From Paraburkholderia sp. BL9I2N2 (GTDB taxonomy: Bacteria > Pseudomonadota > Gammaproteobacteria > Burkholderiales > Burkholderiaceae), in the NCBI RefSeq assembly GCF_004339745.1, contig NZ_SMGP01000001.1:744001-808000 (forward strand): a stretch of 64,000 bases of DNA, in the 5' to 3' direction. Below, one piece after another: positions 36,366 to 46,550 of the stretch; position 1 is the stretch's first letter, and the number at the start of each line of letters is the position of its first letter. Made by a program: the position numbers and the translations under genes. The notes beneath the pieces were generated by a model. The model made no database searches, was not told where the DNA came from, and saw only the letters and a list, made by a program, of their open reading frames with translations.

Positions 36366-37732
36366 GCGGACTCCGGGCGAGGTTGGGCAGCCGTGCCGGA
36401 TGCACCGGATACACCGGGTGCGCCGCCGCGCGGCGCGCCCGAACCGCTCGCTTTCTGCGTGGCCTTCAGCGCGCGCTTGAGGTCGTCGATCAGATCGTCG
36501 GGATCTTCGAGGCCGATCGAGAGGCGGATCGTGCCTTCCGCAATGCCGGCCGCGGCGAGTGCGGCGGCGTCCATGCGAAAGTGCGTGGTCGATGCGGGAT
36601 GAATCACCAGCGAGCGCGCGTCGCCCACGTTCGCGAGATGCGAGAACAGCGCGAGCGCTTCGATGAAGCTGCGTCCGGCGGCGCGGTCGCCGCGCAGATT
36701 GAAGCTGAACACCGCGCCGGCGCCGCGCGGCAGCAAGCGTTTCGCGAGCGCGTGGTCCAGGTGCGTCGGCAACTCCGGGTAGGCGACGGATTCGACCGCC
36801 GCGTGACCGGCGAGAAATTCGACCACGCGGCGCGTATTGGCGACGTGCCGTTCCATCCGCAAAGGCAGCGTCTCGATGCCTTGCAGCAGTTGCCACGCGG
36901 CCTGCGGATGCAGGCATGCGCCGAAGTCGCGCAGGCCTTCGCGGCGCGCTCGCAGGAGGAACGGCGCGACGGTGCTTTCCTCGCTGAACACCATGCCGTG
37001 AAAGCCGTCGTAGGGCTCGGTGAATTCGGGGAAGCGCCCGGAGGCTTCGAAGTCGAAGGTGCCGCCGTCCACCAGCACTCCGCCGATCGTCGTGCCGTGG
37101 CCGCCGAGAAATTTGGTGGCCGAGTGATAGACGAAGTCCGCGCCGTGTTCGAACGGCTTGAGCAGATAAGGCGTGGTGAAGGTCGAGTCGACTAGCAGAG
37201 GCACGCGATGCTCATGCGCGATCTGCGCCACGGCGGCGATATCGAGCACGTCGAGGCCCGGATTGCCGAGCGTCTCGCCGAACAGCAGCCGCGTGTTCGG
37301 GCGCAGCGCGGCGCGCCACGCGTCGAGGTCGCCGGGCTTGACGAAGGTCGTCTCGATACCGAAGCGCCGCAAGGTGTAGTGCAGCAGATTGTGCGAGCCG
37401 CCGTACAGCGCGCTGGAGGCAACGATATGCGAGCCCGCGCCCATTAGCGTGGCGATGGCCAGGTGCAAGGCCGCCTGGCCGCTCGCCGTGCCGATCGCGC
37501 CCGCGCCGTTTTCCAGCGCGGCGACGCGTTCCTCGAACACGGCCACGGTCGGATTCGAGATGCGTGAATAGACGTGACCGGCGCGCTCCATATTGAAGAG
37601 CGCCGCGGCGTGGTCCGAGTCGCGGAACGAAAACGAGGTAGTCTGGTAAATCGGCGTGGCGCGCGCGCCGGTTGTCGGGTCGGGAGCAGCGCCGGCGTGC
37701 AGCGCAAGCGTGTCGAAACGGTTCGCGGACAT
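36362..37732 (-). CDS. metY: O-acetylhomoserine sulfhydrylase (aminocarboxypropyltransferase)
   Basis: This is a 456-residue PLP enzyme of the Cys/Met metabolism family that makes homocysteine from O-acetylhomoserine and sulfide. Key pieces are FDTLALHAGAAPDPTTGARA, IYQTTSFSF, the PLP lysine in YHSATKFLGGHG, and SHLANVGDARSLVIHPASTTH. The start at 37732 (MSANRFDTL) is the family start; the frame upstream reads Arg/Pro-rich sequence. The last 25 residues are a Gly/Ala/Pro-rich tail. The upstream 240 bases hold no SAM riboswitch that I can recognise. O-succinylhomoserine as substrate (MetZ) is less likely. Confidence 0.85.
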   Translation of the reverse strand: MSANRFDTLALHAGAAPDPTTGARATPIYQTTSFSFRDSDHAAALFNMERAGHVYSRISNPTVAVFEERVAALENGAGAIGTASGQAALHLAIATLMGAGSHIVASSALYGGSHNLLHYTLRRFGIETTFVKPGDLDAWRAALRPNTRLLFGETLGNPGLDVLDIAAVAQIAHEHRVPLLVDSTFTTPYLLKPFEHGADFVYHSATKFLGGHGTTIGGVLVDGGTFDFEASGRFPEFTEPYDGFHGMVFSEESTVAPFLLRARREGLRDFGACLHPQAAWQLLQGIETLPLRMERHVANTRRVVEFLAGHAAVESVAYPELPTHLDHALAKRLLPRGAGAVFSFNLRGDRAAGRSFIEALALFSHLANVGDARSLVIHPASTTHFRMDAAALAAAGIAEGTIRLSIGLEDPDDLIDDLKRALKATQKASGSGAPRGGAPGVSGASGTAAQPRPESA

Positions 37733-37972
37733 GCTGGGCGGCGGGGCCACGGACGGCCTCGCGAAAGGTGAAAGTGGCGGCCATCCTATCACCGGCATGC
37801 GGCGCTTCAAGCGCGGTTTTCCCGATGCGCGTACGCTCGGAATTACGGGTTCGAACCTGCGAACGCCCGCTGCGCCTTGGTGGGCGGGCCGCTTTCCTTT
37901 TATGGGTCTTTCCGCTAGGATCGAAAAACATCGATGCATTACCAGCTTAGCGGGCATTACGGGAGACAAATC

Positions 37973-38434
37973 ATGCGAGTCAGCGACATCCTCAAAGTCA
38001 AAGGCAACACCCTATTCACGGTCACGCCGGATACCACGCTGCACGACGCAGTCAATGCCATGGCCGAGCACGACATCGGCTCGCTGGTGGTGATGGAATA
38101 CGGCGACCTCGTCGGCATGCTGACGTTCCGCGAAATCATTCTGACGCTGAGCGAGAACGGCGGCAGCGTCGGCACCTCCACGATCCGCAAGGTCATGGAC
38201 GACCATCCGCTCACCTGCACGCCGGAAACGGATGTCAACGAAGTCCGCCGCATGATGCTCGAACATCACGTGCGTTATCTCCCGGTGATGGAAAGCCGCA
38301 CGCTGATGGGTGTGATCTCGTTCTACGACGTCGCCAAGGCGGTGGTCGAAGAGCAGGGTTTCGAAAACCGCATGCTCAAGGCATATATCCGCGACTGGCC
38401 GGAAGAACAGCAGGACCAGCAGCCGGCGCGTTAA
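37973..38434 (+). CDS. CBS-domain pair protein
   Basis: This is a 153-residue cytoplasmic protein made of two CBS motifs: residues about 5-58 (ILKVKGNTLFTVTPDTTLHD...LVGMLTFREI) and 72-128 (MDDHPLTCTPETDVNEVRRM...LMGVISFYDVAKAV). Such pairs bind AMP, ATP or similar nucleotides and act as energy or redox sensors, with unknown partner. GGGAGAC precedes the ATG. It is divergent from metY and ends in a strong terminator. Confidence 0.9.
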   Translation: MRVSDILKVKGNTLFTVTPDTTLHDAVNAMAEHDIGSLVVMEYGDLVGMLTFREIILTLSENGGSVGTSTIRKVMDDHPLTCTPETDVNEVRRMMLEHHVRYLPVMESRTLMGVISFYDVAKAVVEEQGFENRMLKAYIRDWPEEQQDQQPAR

Positions 38435-38493
38435 TGCGCGGCGATTCACTGCGACGCGCTAGCCGTTGCTGTGAGCGCGAAGAGGCAGTCAAG

Positions 38494-38520
38494 GCGCGCG
38501 CGAAAGCGTGCGCTTTTTTT
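38494..38520 (+). terminator. Intrinsic terminator of the CBS gene
   Basis: An eight-pair stem GCGCGCGC / GCGTGCGC with a GAAA tetraloop is followed by seven Ts, 59 bases after the stop. Confidence 0.85.
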
Positions 38521-38714
38521 GTGTCCGGCGCTGGGTTTGGCCTCATGTCCTGCCTTGTATCCGGTCCTTGGGCTGGCTTGATGCCAAGGCCGGTGCGAAC
38601 TCGCGTGATCGCTTTGCAGTCCGGCGCCGTGTGCCGCCCGCTGACACGCCCGCGCGCGACACCGCGCATGGTGCTTTCTTCTTTGTCGTTCTTTTAGCCT
38701 GTTCACGGAACTTC

Positions 38715-40652
38715 ATGAGCGATCGTCCGTTACCTGCCGCCCGCCGCGCCGCCCGTCAACAAGAAGCGCACGAATCCCAGTTCCGGCTGCTCGGCCAGCG
38801 TCGCTTCGCGCCGTTTTTCTGGACCCAGTTCCTCGGCGCGATGAACGACAACGTGTTCAAGATCGGCTTCACGTCGCTCGTCACGTATCAGGCGGCGCGC
38901 TTTTCCGGAGTCGATCCGAAAACGGCAGCGTTCCTGATCTCGGCCATCTTCATTCTGCCGTTTGTGCTGCTGTCGGCCACCTCAGGCCAGATCGCCGACA
39001 AGTACGACAAGGCGATGCTCACGCGCTTCGTCAAGAGCTTCGAAATCGTGGTGATGCTGATCGGCGGCGCGGGTTTCTGGCTGCATAGCGCACCGCTTTT
39101 GTACCTGTGCACGTTTCTGATGGGCGTCCATTCCACCGTGTTCGGACCGGTCAAATACTCGTACCTGCCGCAGCATCTGTCGAAGGCAGAACTGGTCGGC
39201 GGTAACGGCATGGTCGAAATGGGCACCTTCGTGGCGATCCTGATCGGCACGATCGTCGGCGGCGTGGGCGCCGGTTTCGTCGAACACGGCGCAGTGGTGC
39301 TCGCCTGCGCGTGCGTCGCGATCGCGGTTGTAGGGCGCGCGGTGTCGAGCTTCGTGCCGCTCACGCCGGCGCCGCAAGCCGATCTGCGCATCAACTGGAA
39401 TCCGGTCAGCGAAACGTGGCGCAACCTCAAGCTGGCGCACGAAAACCGCACCGTGTTTCTGAGTCTGCTCGGCATTTCCTGGCTGTGGTTCGTCGGCGCG
39501 ATCTTCCTGTCGTCGTTTTTCAGCTTCGCGAAAAATGTGCTGTCCGCCGATCCGGACGTCGTGACCGTCCTGCTCGGCACCTTCTCGATCGGCATCGGCC
39601 TTGGCTCGCTGATGTGCGAAAAGCTCTCGAAGCGGCGCATCGAAATCGGCCTCGTGCCGCTCGGCTCGATCGGCATGAGCGTGTTCGCGATCGATCTGTT
39701 TTTCGCGAGCCACGCACTGCCGCTGCAGGGGCATCTGCTGAGCGTCGGCGAGTTCATCGTGCGGCCGGCCCACTGGCGCGTGCTGGCCGATCTGTTCCTG
39801 CTCGCCATGTTCGGCGGCCTCTACAGCGTGCCGTTGTATGCGCTGATCCAGAGCCGCAGCCAGCCGAGCCACCGTGCGCGGATCATCGCGGCGAACAATA
39901 TTCTGAACTCGCTGTTCATGATCGTTTCGTCGCTGATGGCCGTCGCCCTGACCTCGGCGGGCTTCAGCATTCCGGCGATTTTCCTCGTCACCGCGCTGCT
40001 CAATATCGTCGTGGCGACCTACATCTACTCGCTCGTGCCGGAATTTCTGCTGCGCTTCATCGCCTGGGTGCTGGTGCACACGTTCTACCGGATTCGCCTC
40101 GTGCATGCCGAGCGGATTCCGGATGAGGGCGCGGCCGTGCTCGTGTGCAACCACGTGAGTTTCGTGGACGCGATCGTCATCATGGCCGAGAGCCCGCGGC
40201 CGATCCGTTTCGTGATGGACCACCAGATCTTCAAGACGCCGTTCGCCGGCTGGGTGTTCCGTCACGCGAAGGCGATTCCGATCGCGCCGGCGCATCAGGA
40301 TGCGCAGATGCTGACGCGCGCCTATGAGCGCTGCGCGCAGGCGCTTGCCGAAGGCGAACTGGTTTGCATCTTTCCGGAAGGCAAGCTCACCCGAACCGGC
40401 GACATGAGTCCGTTCCGTCACGGCGTGACCGAGATCATCCGGCGCACGCCGGCGCCGGTCATCCCGATGGCGCTGCGCGGCCTGTGGGGCAGCGTATTTT
40501 CGCGCGCCAACGACGCGCGCTGGCCGCGGCCGATTCATAAGGGCGTCATGAGCCGTCTGACGCTCGCGGTAGGGGAGCCAATCGAGCCGGCGTTGGCGAC
40601 GCCCGAAAAGCTGCAGGACATCGTCGCCGAGTTGCGCGGGGCGCGGAAGTAG
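38715..40652 (+). CDS. LplT-like transporter fused to PlsC-type acyltransferase
   Basis: This is a 645-residue two-part protein. Residues about 25-430 form an MFS transporter of the lysophospholipid type (FFWTQFLGAMNDNVFKIGF is the LplT start). The C-terminal 200 residues are a PlsC/LPLAT domain: catalytic NHVSFVDA (H-x4-D) and FPEGKLTRTG motif III. The fusion resembles LplT-Aas without the acyl-ACP synthetase part, and probably flips and re-acylates lysophospholipids at the inner membrane. The ATG at 38715 matches the family; the longer frame starts inside the terminator. An isolated 1-acyl-glycerol-phosphate activity is the alternative. Confidence 0.88.
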   Translation: MSDRPLPAARRAARQQEAHESQFRLLGQRRFAPFFWTQFLGAMNDNVFKIGFTSLVTYQAARFSGVDPKTAAFLISAIFILPFVLLSATSGQIADKYDKAMLTRFVKSFEIVVMLIGGAGFWLHSAPLLYLCTFLMGVHSTVFGPVKYSYLPQHLSKAELVGGNGMVEMGTFVAILIGTIVGGVGAGFVEHGAVVLACACVAIAVVGRAVSSFVPLTPAPQADLRINWNPVSETWRNLKLAHENRTVFLSLLGISWLWFVGAIFLSSFFSFAKNVLSADPDVVTVLLGTFSIGIGLGSLMCEKLSKRRIEIGLVPLGSIGMSVFAIDLFFASHALPLQGHLLSVGEFIVRPAHWRVLADLFLLAMFGGLYSVPLYALIQSRSQPSHRARIIAANNILNSLFMIVSSLMAVALTSAGFSIPAIFLVTALLNIVVATYIYSLVPEFLLRFIAWVLVHTFYRIRLVHAERIPDEGAAVLVCNHVSFVDAIVIMAESPRPIRFVMDHQIFKTPFAGWVFRHAKAIPIAPAHQDAQMLTRAYERCAQALAEGELVCIFPEGKLTRTGDMSPFRHGVTEIIRRTPAPVIPMALRGLWGSVFSRANDARWPRPIHKGVMSRLTLAVGEPIEPALATPEKLQDIVAELRGARK

Positions 40653-41031
40653 CGCGGCAAGGGTGCCGAAGTTCGGTAGCGGCACCACGGGAACCGAAAA
40701 CGTGACCGCACGGGCATAGAGAGCTTGCGAAAGGTGGCGGCATGACCGCGCGGCTAGGGCAGGCGGTGCGCAATATCGGCATGGAAGTTCCCGCCTTGCG
40801 ATGTTTTGCGCCCCCGCCAGCTGCGTGACTGACCAGGCAACAGGCGACGCAAGTGTCTTGGGCGACTATTCCTACCCGACACAGCGTACGTCCTGACAAG
40901 CCGGGTGATCCGTCAGGAAGCGGCCGCGCATGCACACCCTGGCCGATCGGCCAAAACGACCGCGCGGCGCGGTCCAGCCGCCACGAGGCTGGCATAATAC
41001 TGCTTTCCCCGCATTTCTTTGGACGACGCCC
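40653..41031 (+). other. Intergenic region upstream of aroC
   Basis: These 379 bases show no gene. A CATAAT hexamer near 40993 could be the aroC -10, preceded by a short dyad CCAGCC...GGCTGG. No repeat, RNA or terminator was recognised. Confidence 0.4.
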
Positions 41032-42132
41032 ATGTCCGGCAACACGCTCGGTACGCTTTTCACTGTCACGACCTTCGGCGAATCGCACGGCCCCGCTATC
41101 GGCTGCGTGATCGACGGCTGCCCGCCGGGCATGGCGCTCAACGAAGCCGACATCCAGTTCGAACTCGACCGCCGCAAGCCCGGCACGTCGCGCCACGTCA
41201 CGCAGCGCCAGGAAGAAGACAAGGTCGAGATCCTGTCGGGCGTGTTCGAAGGCCAGACCACCGGCGCGCCGATCGCGCTTATGATCCGCAACACGGACCA
41301 GCGCAGCAAAGACTACGGCAATATCGCCGACACGTTCCGCCCGGGCCATGCCGACTACACCTACTGGCAGAAATACGGCATCCGCGACTATCGTGGCGGC
41401 GGCCGTTCATCGGCACGTCTCACGGCGCCGACGGTGGCCGCGGGCGCGGTCGCCAAGAAGTGGCTGCGCGAGAAGTTCGGCACCGAGATTCGCGGTTATA
41501 TGGCCGCGCTCGGCGAGGTCGACGTGCCGTTCGTCGACTGGGTGCACGTGCGCGAGAACCCGTTTTTTGCGCCCAACGCGGAGATCGTGCCGCAACTCGA
41601 AGCGTATATGGACGCGCTGCGCAAGGAAGGCGACTCGATCGGCGCGCGCATCAACGTTGTGGCGTCCGGCGTGCCGGTCGGCCTCGGCGAGCCGCTGTTC
41701 GATCGTCTCGACGCGGACATTGCGCACGCCATGATGGGCATCAACGCGGTGAAGGGCGTCGAGATTGGCGCGGGCTTCGCCAGCGTCGCGCAACGCGGTT
41801 CGGTGCATGGCGACGAATTGACGCCGGAGGGCTTCGTCGGCAATCACGCAGGCGGTGTGCTCGGGGGTATTTCGACGGGACAGGACGTGACGGTATCGAT
41901 CGCGATCAAACCGACGTCGAGCATTCGCACGCCGCGTCGCTCGATCGACAAGGCGGGGCAACCGGTCATCGTCGAAACGTTCGGACGGCATGACCCGTGC
42001 GTCGGCATTCGCGCCACGCCGATCGCCGAATCCATGCTCGCGCTGGTGCTGATCGACCATGCGCTGCGCCATCGCGCGCAATGCGGCGACGTCGCCGTCA
42101 GCACGCCGAAGATCGCGGCGAGCGCGCCTTAA
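41032..42132 (+). CDS. aroC: Chorismate synthase
   Basis: This is a 366-residue FMN-dependent lyase that turns EPSP into chorismate, the last shared step of aromatic amino acid synthesis. The signature [18 protein letters not shown] is at residues 16-33; [20 protein letters not shown] and [10 protein letters not shown] contact the phosphate and [23 protein letters not shown] ends the core. The ATG at 41032 gives the standard length; the frame upstream is not conserved. It is followed 53 bp later by the TPR gene. Confidence 0.97.
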   Translation: MSGNTLGTLFTVTTFGESHGPAIGCVIDGCPPGMALNEADIQFELDRRKPGTSRHVTQRQEEDKVEILSGVFEGQTTGAPIALMIRNTDQRSKDYGNIADTFRPGHADYTYWQKYGIRDYRGGGRSSARLTAPTVAAGAVAKKWLREKFGTEIRGYMAALGEVDVPFVDWVHVRENPFFAPNAEIVPQLEAYMDALRKEGDSIGARINVVASGVPVGLGEPLFDRLDADIAHAMMGINAVKGVEIGAGFASVAQRGSVHGDELTPEGFVGNHAGGVLGGISTGQDVTVSIAIKPTSSIRTPRRSIDKAGQPVIVETFGRHDPCVGIRATPIAESMLALVLIDHALRHRAQCGDVAVSTPKIAASAP

Positions 42133-42185
42133 CGGGCCTGTTTCAGGCGTCTCTGTACCTGTTCTGCGTGAGCAGTGCCGTCTCT

Positions 42186-43664
42186 ATGACCGATCTCAAT
42201 TTCGGGCCGTCAGCGCGCCACCTCGCGGGCCTGCGTGCGCGTGCCGCCGCGCCCGATGCCGCCGCCGGCGAGTGCCTGGCGTTCGGTCAGGCGCTGTTGC
42301 AACACGCCGGCCGTGACAAGGCGAACCAGCGCGAGGCACTTGCTGCACTGGTGCGCGCCTATCAACTCGATCCTTCCTGCGAACCCACGCTGCTGCATAC
42401 GATTGCGCAAACGGCCTTCGTGCTGCGCGACTGGGCGCTGGTCGACTCGGCCACCGGCCTGCTGCTCTCGCGCGATGCCGAAGACGCCAACGCGCTGATC
42501 TGGCGCGCGGCGGCCGTTCAGCAACGTGACGACTTCGCCGCGGCCGAGGCGCTGTTGCGTGAAGCGGTGCGTGTCGTTCCCGGCAATCCGGTGGCGCTTC
42601 ACAAGCTGGCGTTGTGCATCAAGGAGCAGGCGCGGTTCGGCGAGGCCGAGGCGTTGCTGCGGCAAGTCCTGACGCTCTCGCCGGATAACGCCCATGCATT
42701 GTTCGATCTGTCGGAACTCGAGATTCGCAGCGGACGTTTTGCCGATGGCTGGGCGCATTACGAGTCGCGCATCGCGTTTGCCGCAGGCGAACTGAATAAC
42801 GCGCAGCAGGCGCTCGCGGCGATCAGCGCGCATTGGCAGGGCGAATCGCTTGCGGGCAAAACGTTGGTGGTCTACGGCGAGCAAGGCAATGGCGATTGCC
42901 TCTGGGCGGTGCGCTTTCTGCCGCTGCTGGCCGAGCGGGCGGGGCGCGAGGGCGGCCGGGTGATTTTCGGCCATGACGGACCCTTGCGGCATTTATTCGA
43001 ACGGATGCTGCCCACCGATTTGCCTCTCGAAACGAGCCTGGAGACACAGCCGGATTTTCACTGCGGGTTGATGAGCCTGCCGCTGCGGCTCGGTGTTTTC
43101 GACGCAACGGGATGGGGCGCGCCGTACCTAACGGCCGACCCGGCGCGTGAGCAGACATGGCGCGAACGAGTCGAAGCGCACACGGCCGGCAAGCGAGGCA
43201 ACCGCAAGGTCGGGCTGGTGTGGAACGGCAATCCGGACCATGTTCGCGACATGCGGCGTTCGGTGCCCGTCGAGCAAATCGAACCGCTGTTGAACGTACC
43301 TGGCGTGAGCTACTTTGCGTTGTCGCCGGGGCGCGGGGAGACGGTCGCGCAGTGGCGCGCCAAGGGTCTCGACGTCGTGGATCTGACGCATCATTTTCAG
43401 TCCGGCTTCGACGATGTCGCGGCGTTGCTGACGAATCTGGATATGGTGGTCACGATCGACAGCGGGCCCGTGCATCTGGCGGGAGCGCTCGGCGTGCCGA
43501 CCTGCTTGATGATCGATCACGTGTCCGCCTGGTTCTGGGGCGATGGCTCGACGGAGACGGCGTGGTACGACTCGGTTGAACTGGTTCGACAGCCGCGCGT
43601 CGGCGACTGGGCGCCCGTCGTGGCGAAGGTGCGCGAGCGGATTGAAGCGGTGGGGCGGCGTTGA
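42186..43664 (+). CDS. TPR protein with GT9/GT41-like C-terminal domain
   Basis: This is a 492-residue cytoplasmic protein. Residues about 20-190 hold four to five TPR-like helix pairs (ALIWRAAAVQQRDDFAAAEALL; ALHKLALCIKEQARFGEAEALL; ALFDLSELEIRSGRFADGWAHYESR). The C-terminal 270 residues resemble the Rossmann-like glycosyltransferase of heptosyltransferases/SPINDLY-type proteins: VYGEQGNGDCLW, VGLVWNGNPDHVRDMRRS and VVTIDSGPVHLAGALGVPTCLMI. It may glycosylate a protein or polysaccharide; donor and target are unknown. Confidence 0.78.
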   Translation: MTDLNFGPSARHLAGLRARAAAPDAAAGECLAFGQALLQHAGRDKANQREALAALVRAYQLDPSCEPTLLHTIAQTAFVLRDWALVDSATGLLLSRDAEDANALIWRAAAVQQRDDFAAAEALLREAVRVVPGNPVALHKLALCIKEQARFGEAEALLRQVLTLSPDNAHALFDLSELEIRSGRFADGWAHYESRIAFAAGELNNAQQALAAISAHWQGESLAGKTLVVYGEQGNGDCLWAVRFLPLLAERAGREGGRVIFGHDGPLRHLFERMLPTDLPLETSLETQPDFHCGLMSLPLRLGVFDATGWGAPYLTADPAREQTWRERVEAHTAGKRGNRKVGLVWNGNPDHVRDMRRSVPVEQIEPLLNVPGVSYFALSPGRGETVAQWRAKGLDVVDLTHHFQSGFDDVAALLTNLDMVVTIDSGPVHLAGALGVPTCLMIDHVSAWFWGDGSTETAWYDSVELVRQPRVGDWAPVVAKVRERIEAVGRR

Positions 43665-43727
43665 GTTTTTTGCCTTCACAGCGCGAGCATTCAGAAGCAG
43701 GCGCTGCGAAGACAAGTGAAGCATCGA

Positions 43728-45401
43728 TCACATGTTCGGATAGTTCGGACCGCCGCCACCTTCAGGCGTGACCCACACGATGTTCTGCGTCGGGTCCTTG
43801 ATATCGCAGGTCTTGCAGTGCACGCAGTTCTGCGCGTTGATCACGAGGCGCTCGCTGCCGTCGTCATTCTTCACGAACTCGTACACGGCCGCCGGGCAAT
43901 AACGCGATTCCGGACCGGCATAGGTCTGCCAGTTCACGTTCACCGGCACCGACGGATCTTTCAGCGTCAGGTGCGCCGGCTGGTTTTCCTCGTGATTCGT
44001 GTTCGAGATGAACACCGAGGACAACCGGTCGAACGTGAGCTTGCCATCCGGCTTCGGATAAGTGATTGGCTTGCACTGCGATGCGGGCTTCAGCATTTCG
44101 TGATCCGAATGCTGGTGATGCAGCGTCCACGGCACATTGCCGCCCAGCAGCTTCTGCTCGATGCCGACCATCAGCGTGCCGAGGTACAGGCCCTTGCTCA
44201 TCCACTGCTTGAAGTTGCGCGCGCGATGCAGTTCGGTGTGCAGCCACGAGGTCTTGAAGCTCTCCGGATACGCCGTCAGTTCATCGTTCTGACGCCCAGC
44301 CTGCACAGCGTCGAACGCCGCTTCAGCGGCCAGCATGCCGGTCTTGATCGCCGCATGCGAACCCTTGATCCGCGATGCGTTCAGGAAGCCCGCATCGTCG
44401 CCGACCAGCGCGCCACCCGGAAACACCAGTTTCGGCAGCGACATCAGGCCGCCGGCGGTAATCGCCCGCGCGCCATATGACACACGCTTGCCACCTTCGA
44501 GCACCGCGCGGATCGCCGGATGCGTCTTGTAGCGCTGGAATTCCTCGAACGGCGACAGGTACGGATTCGTGTAGCCGAGGCCCACCACGAAACCCACCAC
44601 CACCTGGTTGTTATCCATGTGATAGAGGAACGAGCCGCCGTAGGTGTCGTTCTCGAGCGGCCAGCCGGCGGTGTGCATCACCAGACCCGGCTTGTGCTTC
44701 GACGGATCGATTTCCCACAGTTCCTTGATGCCGATCCCGTAGACCTGCGGATCGGCGCCTTCGCGCAGCTTGAATTTGTCGTTCAGCTGGCGGCCGAGGT
44801 GCCCACGCGCGCCTTCGCAGAACAGCGTGTACTTCGCGTGCAGTTCCATGCCGAGCTGGAAGTTTTCGGTCGGCTCGCCGTCCTTGCCGATACCGAGATT
44901 GCCAGTCGCGACGCCCTTAACCGAACCGTCATCGTTGTAGAGGATCTCAGCAGCAGGAAAGCCTGGGAAAATCTCGACACCCAGCGCCTCAGCCTGCTGA
45001 CCCAGCCAGCGCGTGACGTTCGCGAGACTGATCACATAGTTGCCGTGATTCTTGAAATTGTCCGGCAGCGCCCAGGTCGGCACGCTCTTCGAACCGGTTT
45101 CCGTCAGGAACAGGAATTTGTCCTCGGTCACGTCCACCGTCAGCGGCGCGCCTTTTTCCTTCCAGTCAGGGACCAGCTCGTTCAAAGCGCGCGGATCCAT
45201 CACCGCGCCCGACAGGATATGCGCCCCGATCTCCGAGCCTTTTTCCAGTACGCACACGCCAAGCTCGACGCCTTTTTCCGCCGCCAGCTGCTTCAGGCGG
45301 ATCGCCGCGGACAGGCCAGCCGGGCCGCCGCCGACGATCACGACGTCGTATTCCATCGACTCGCGCGGACCGTACTGCTCAATGAGACTTGCGGGGGTCA
45401 T
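43728..45401 (-). CDS. Electron-transfer flavoprotein-ubiquinone oxidoreductase
   Basis: This is a 557-residue inner-membrane-associated enzyme passing electrons from ETF to ubiquinone during fatty and amino acid oxidation. FAD-binding YDVVIVGGGPAGLSAAIRLK is at about residues 18-37, and ILSGAVMDPRAL follows. The C-terminus binds a 4Fe-4S cluster with CPAAVYE and CVHCKTCDIKDP. The start at 45401 follows AGAGGAG. It is divergent from the SDR gene. The FAD-linked dehydrogenase at 30991-32409 and other ETF donors could feed it. Confidence 0.95.
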   Translation of the reverse strand: MTPASLIEQYGPRESMEYDVVIVGGGPAGLSAAIRLKQLAAEKGVELGVCVLEKGSEIGAHILSGAVMDPRALNELVPDWKEKGAPLTVDVTEDKFLFLTETGSKSVPTWALPDNFKNHGNYVISLANVTRWLGQQAEALGVEIFPGFPAAEILYNDDGSVKGVATGNLGIGKDGEPTENFQLGMELHAKYTLFCEGARGHLGRQLNDKFKLREGADPQVYGIGIKELWEIDPSKHKPGLVMHTAGWPLENDTYGGSFLYHMDNNQVVVGFVVGLGYTNPYLSPFEEFQRYKTHPAIRAVLEGGKRVSYGARAITAGGLMSLPKLVFPGGALVGDDAGFLNASRIKGSHAAIKTGMLAAEAAFDAVQAGRQNDELTAYPESFKTSWLHTELHRARNFKQWMSKGLYLGTLMVGIEQKLLGGNVPWTLHHQHSDHEMLKPASQCKPITYPKPDGKLTFDRLSSVFISNTNHEENQPAHLTLKDPSVPVNVNWQTYAGPESRYCPAAVYEFVKNDDGSERLVINAQNCVHCKTCDIKDPTQNIVWVTPEGGGGPNYPNM

Positions 45402-45588
45402 TGATGCTCCTCTTACCGTTAGAATGCTTTTTTCGGGTTCGTATTGTGGGCGATGCACACCCGCACTGCAACCAGATGAGCACAGATTAGCACGATCGTT
45501 CTATTTTTATGATACGGTATGACCCGTAGTGACGGTCTTACCGCACCCGTCAACCGCATCTGTAACAACAACCGAACAAGGAACGACA

Positions 45589-46365
45589 ATGGGCCGTTCG
45601 ATCAATCTGGAAGGCAAGGTCGCGCTGATCACCGGCGCCTCGAGCGGGTTGGGAAAGCGCTTTGCTCAAGTGTTGTCGCAGGCGGGCGCCAAGGTCGTGC
45701 TGGCGAGCCGGCGGACCGAGCGTCTGAAGGAATTGCGCGCCGAGATCGAGGCGTCCGGCGGCGCGGCGCACGTCGTTTCGCTCGACGTGACCGACTACCA
45801 GAGCATCAAGTCGGCCGTCGCCCATGCGGAAACCGAGGCCGGCACGATCGACATCCTTGTGAACAATTCGGGCGTGTCGACCACGCAGAAGCTCTCGGAG
45901 GTCACCCCCGCCGACTTCGAATACGTGTTCGATACCAACACGCGCGGCGCGTTCTTCGTCGCCCAGGAAGTCGCCAAACGCATGATCATGCGCGGCAACA
46001 ACGCGCAGAAACCGTCGTACCGGATCATCAATATCGCGTCGATGGCCGGCTTGCGCGTGCTGCCGCAGATCGGCCTGTATTCGATCAGCAAGGCGGCTGT
46101 CGTGCATATGACGAAAGCCATGGCGCTGGAGTGGGGCAAACACGGCATCAACGTGAACGCGATCTGCCCGGGCTATATCGACACGGAGATCAACCACCAT
46201 CACTGGTCGACTGAGCAAGGGCAGAAGCTCGTGTCGATGCTGCCGCGTCACCGAGTCGGCAAACCGGAAGATCTGGACGGACTCCTGCTGCTGCTGGCCG
46301 CCGACGAATCGCAGTTCATCAACGGCTCGGTGATTGCCGCCGACGACGGATTCGGGCTCTCCTGA
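45589..46365 (+). CDS. Short-chain dehydrogenase/reductase
   Basis: This is a 258-residue classical SDR. The coenzyme motif TGASSGLGKRFA is at residues 15-26, NNSG is present in place of the usual NNAG, the catalytic Ser is in INIASMAGL, and YSISK holds Tyr and Lys. The ICPGYIDTEINHHHW loop is His-rich. AAGGAACG precedes the ATG; the longer frame upstream lacks a site. It is divergent from the ETF-QO gene, and such SDRs often act in beta-oxidation or polyhydroxyalkanoate-like pathways. The substrate is not readable. Confidence 0.87.
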   Translation: MGRSINLEGKVALITGASSGLGKRFAQVLSQAGAKVVLASRRTERLKELRAEIEASGGAAHVVSLDVTDYQSIKSAVAHAETEAGTIDILVNNSGVSTTQKLSEVTPADFEYVFDTNTRGAFFVAQEVAKRMIMRGNNAQKPSYRIINIASMAGLRVLPQIGLYSISKAAVVHMTKAMALEWGKHGINVNAICPGYIDTEINHHHWSTEQGQKLVSMLPRHRVGKPEDLDGLLLLLAADESQFINGSVIAADDGFGLS

Positions 46366-46550
46366 GCGCAAGACGGCGCAGCCGGCGCTTGCGTTTCAGG
46401 TCTTGCCCGCCGGATTAGCGTCCGTTCGAAGAAACTGTTTTACGCGCTCCGGCCTTTCCTGCGCCTGAAGGCGCGCGCTATGTTGATGTTTGTCTCTACG
46501 CCGGGTCACGCGCCGGCTTCAACCTGGTTTCAATCCGATAAAGAAGTACG

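Noticed and set aside
37733..37972. SAM-type riboswitch before metY
   Set aside because: No conserved riboswitch core could be recognised; the short stems present are GC-rich and unrelated.
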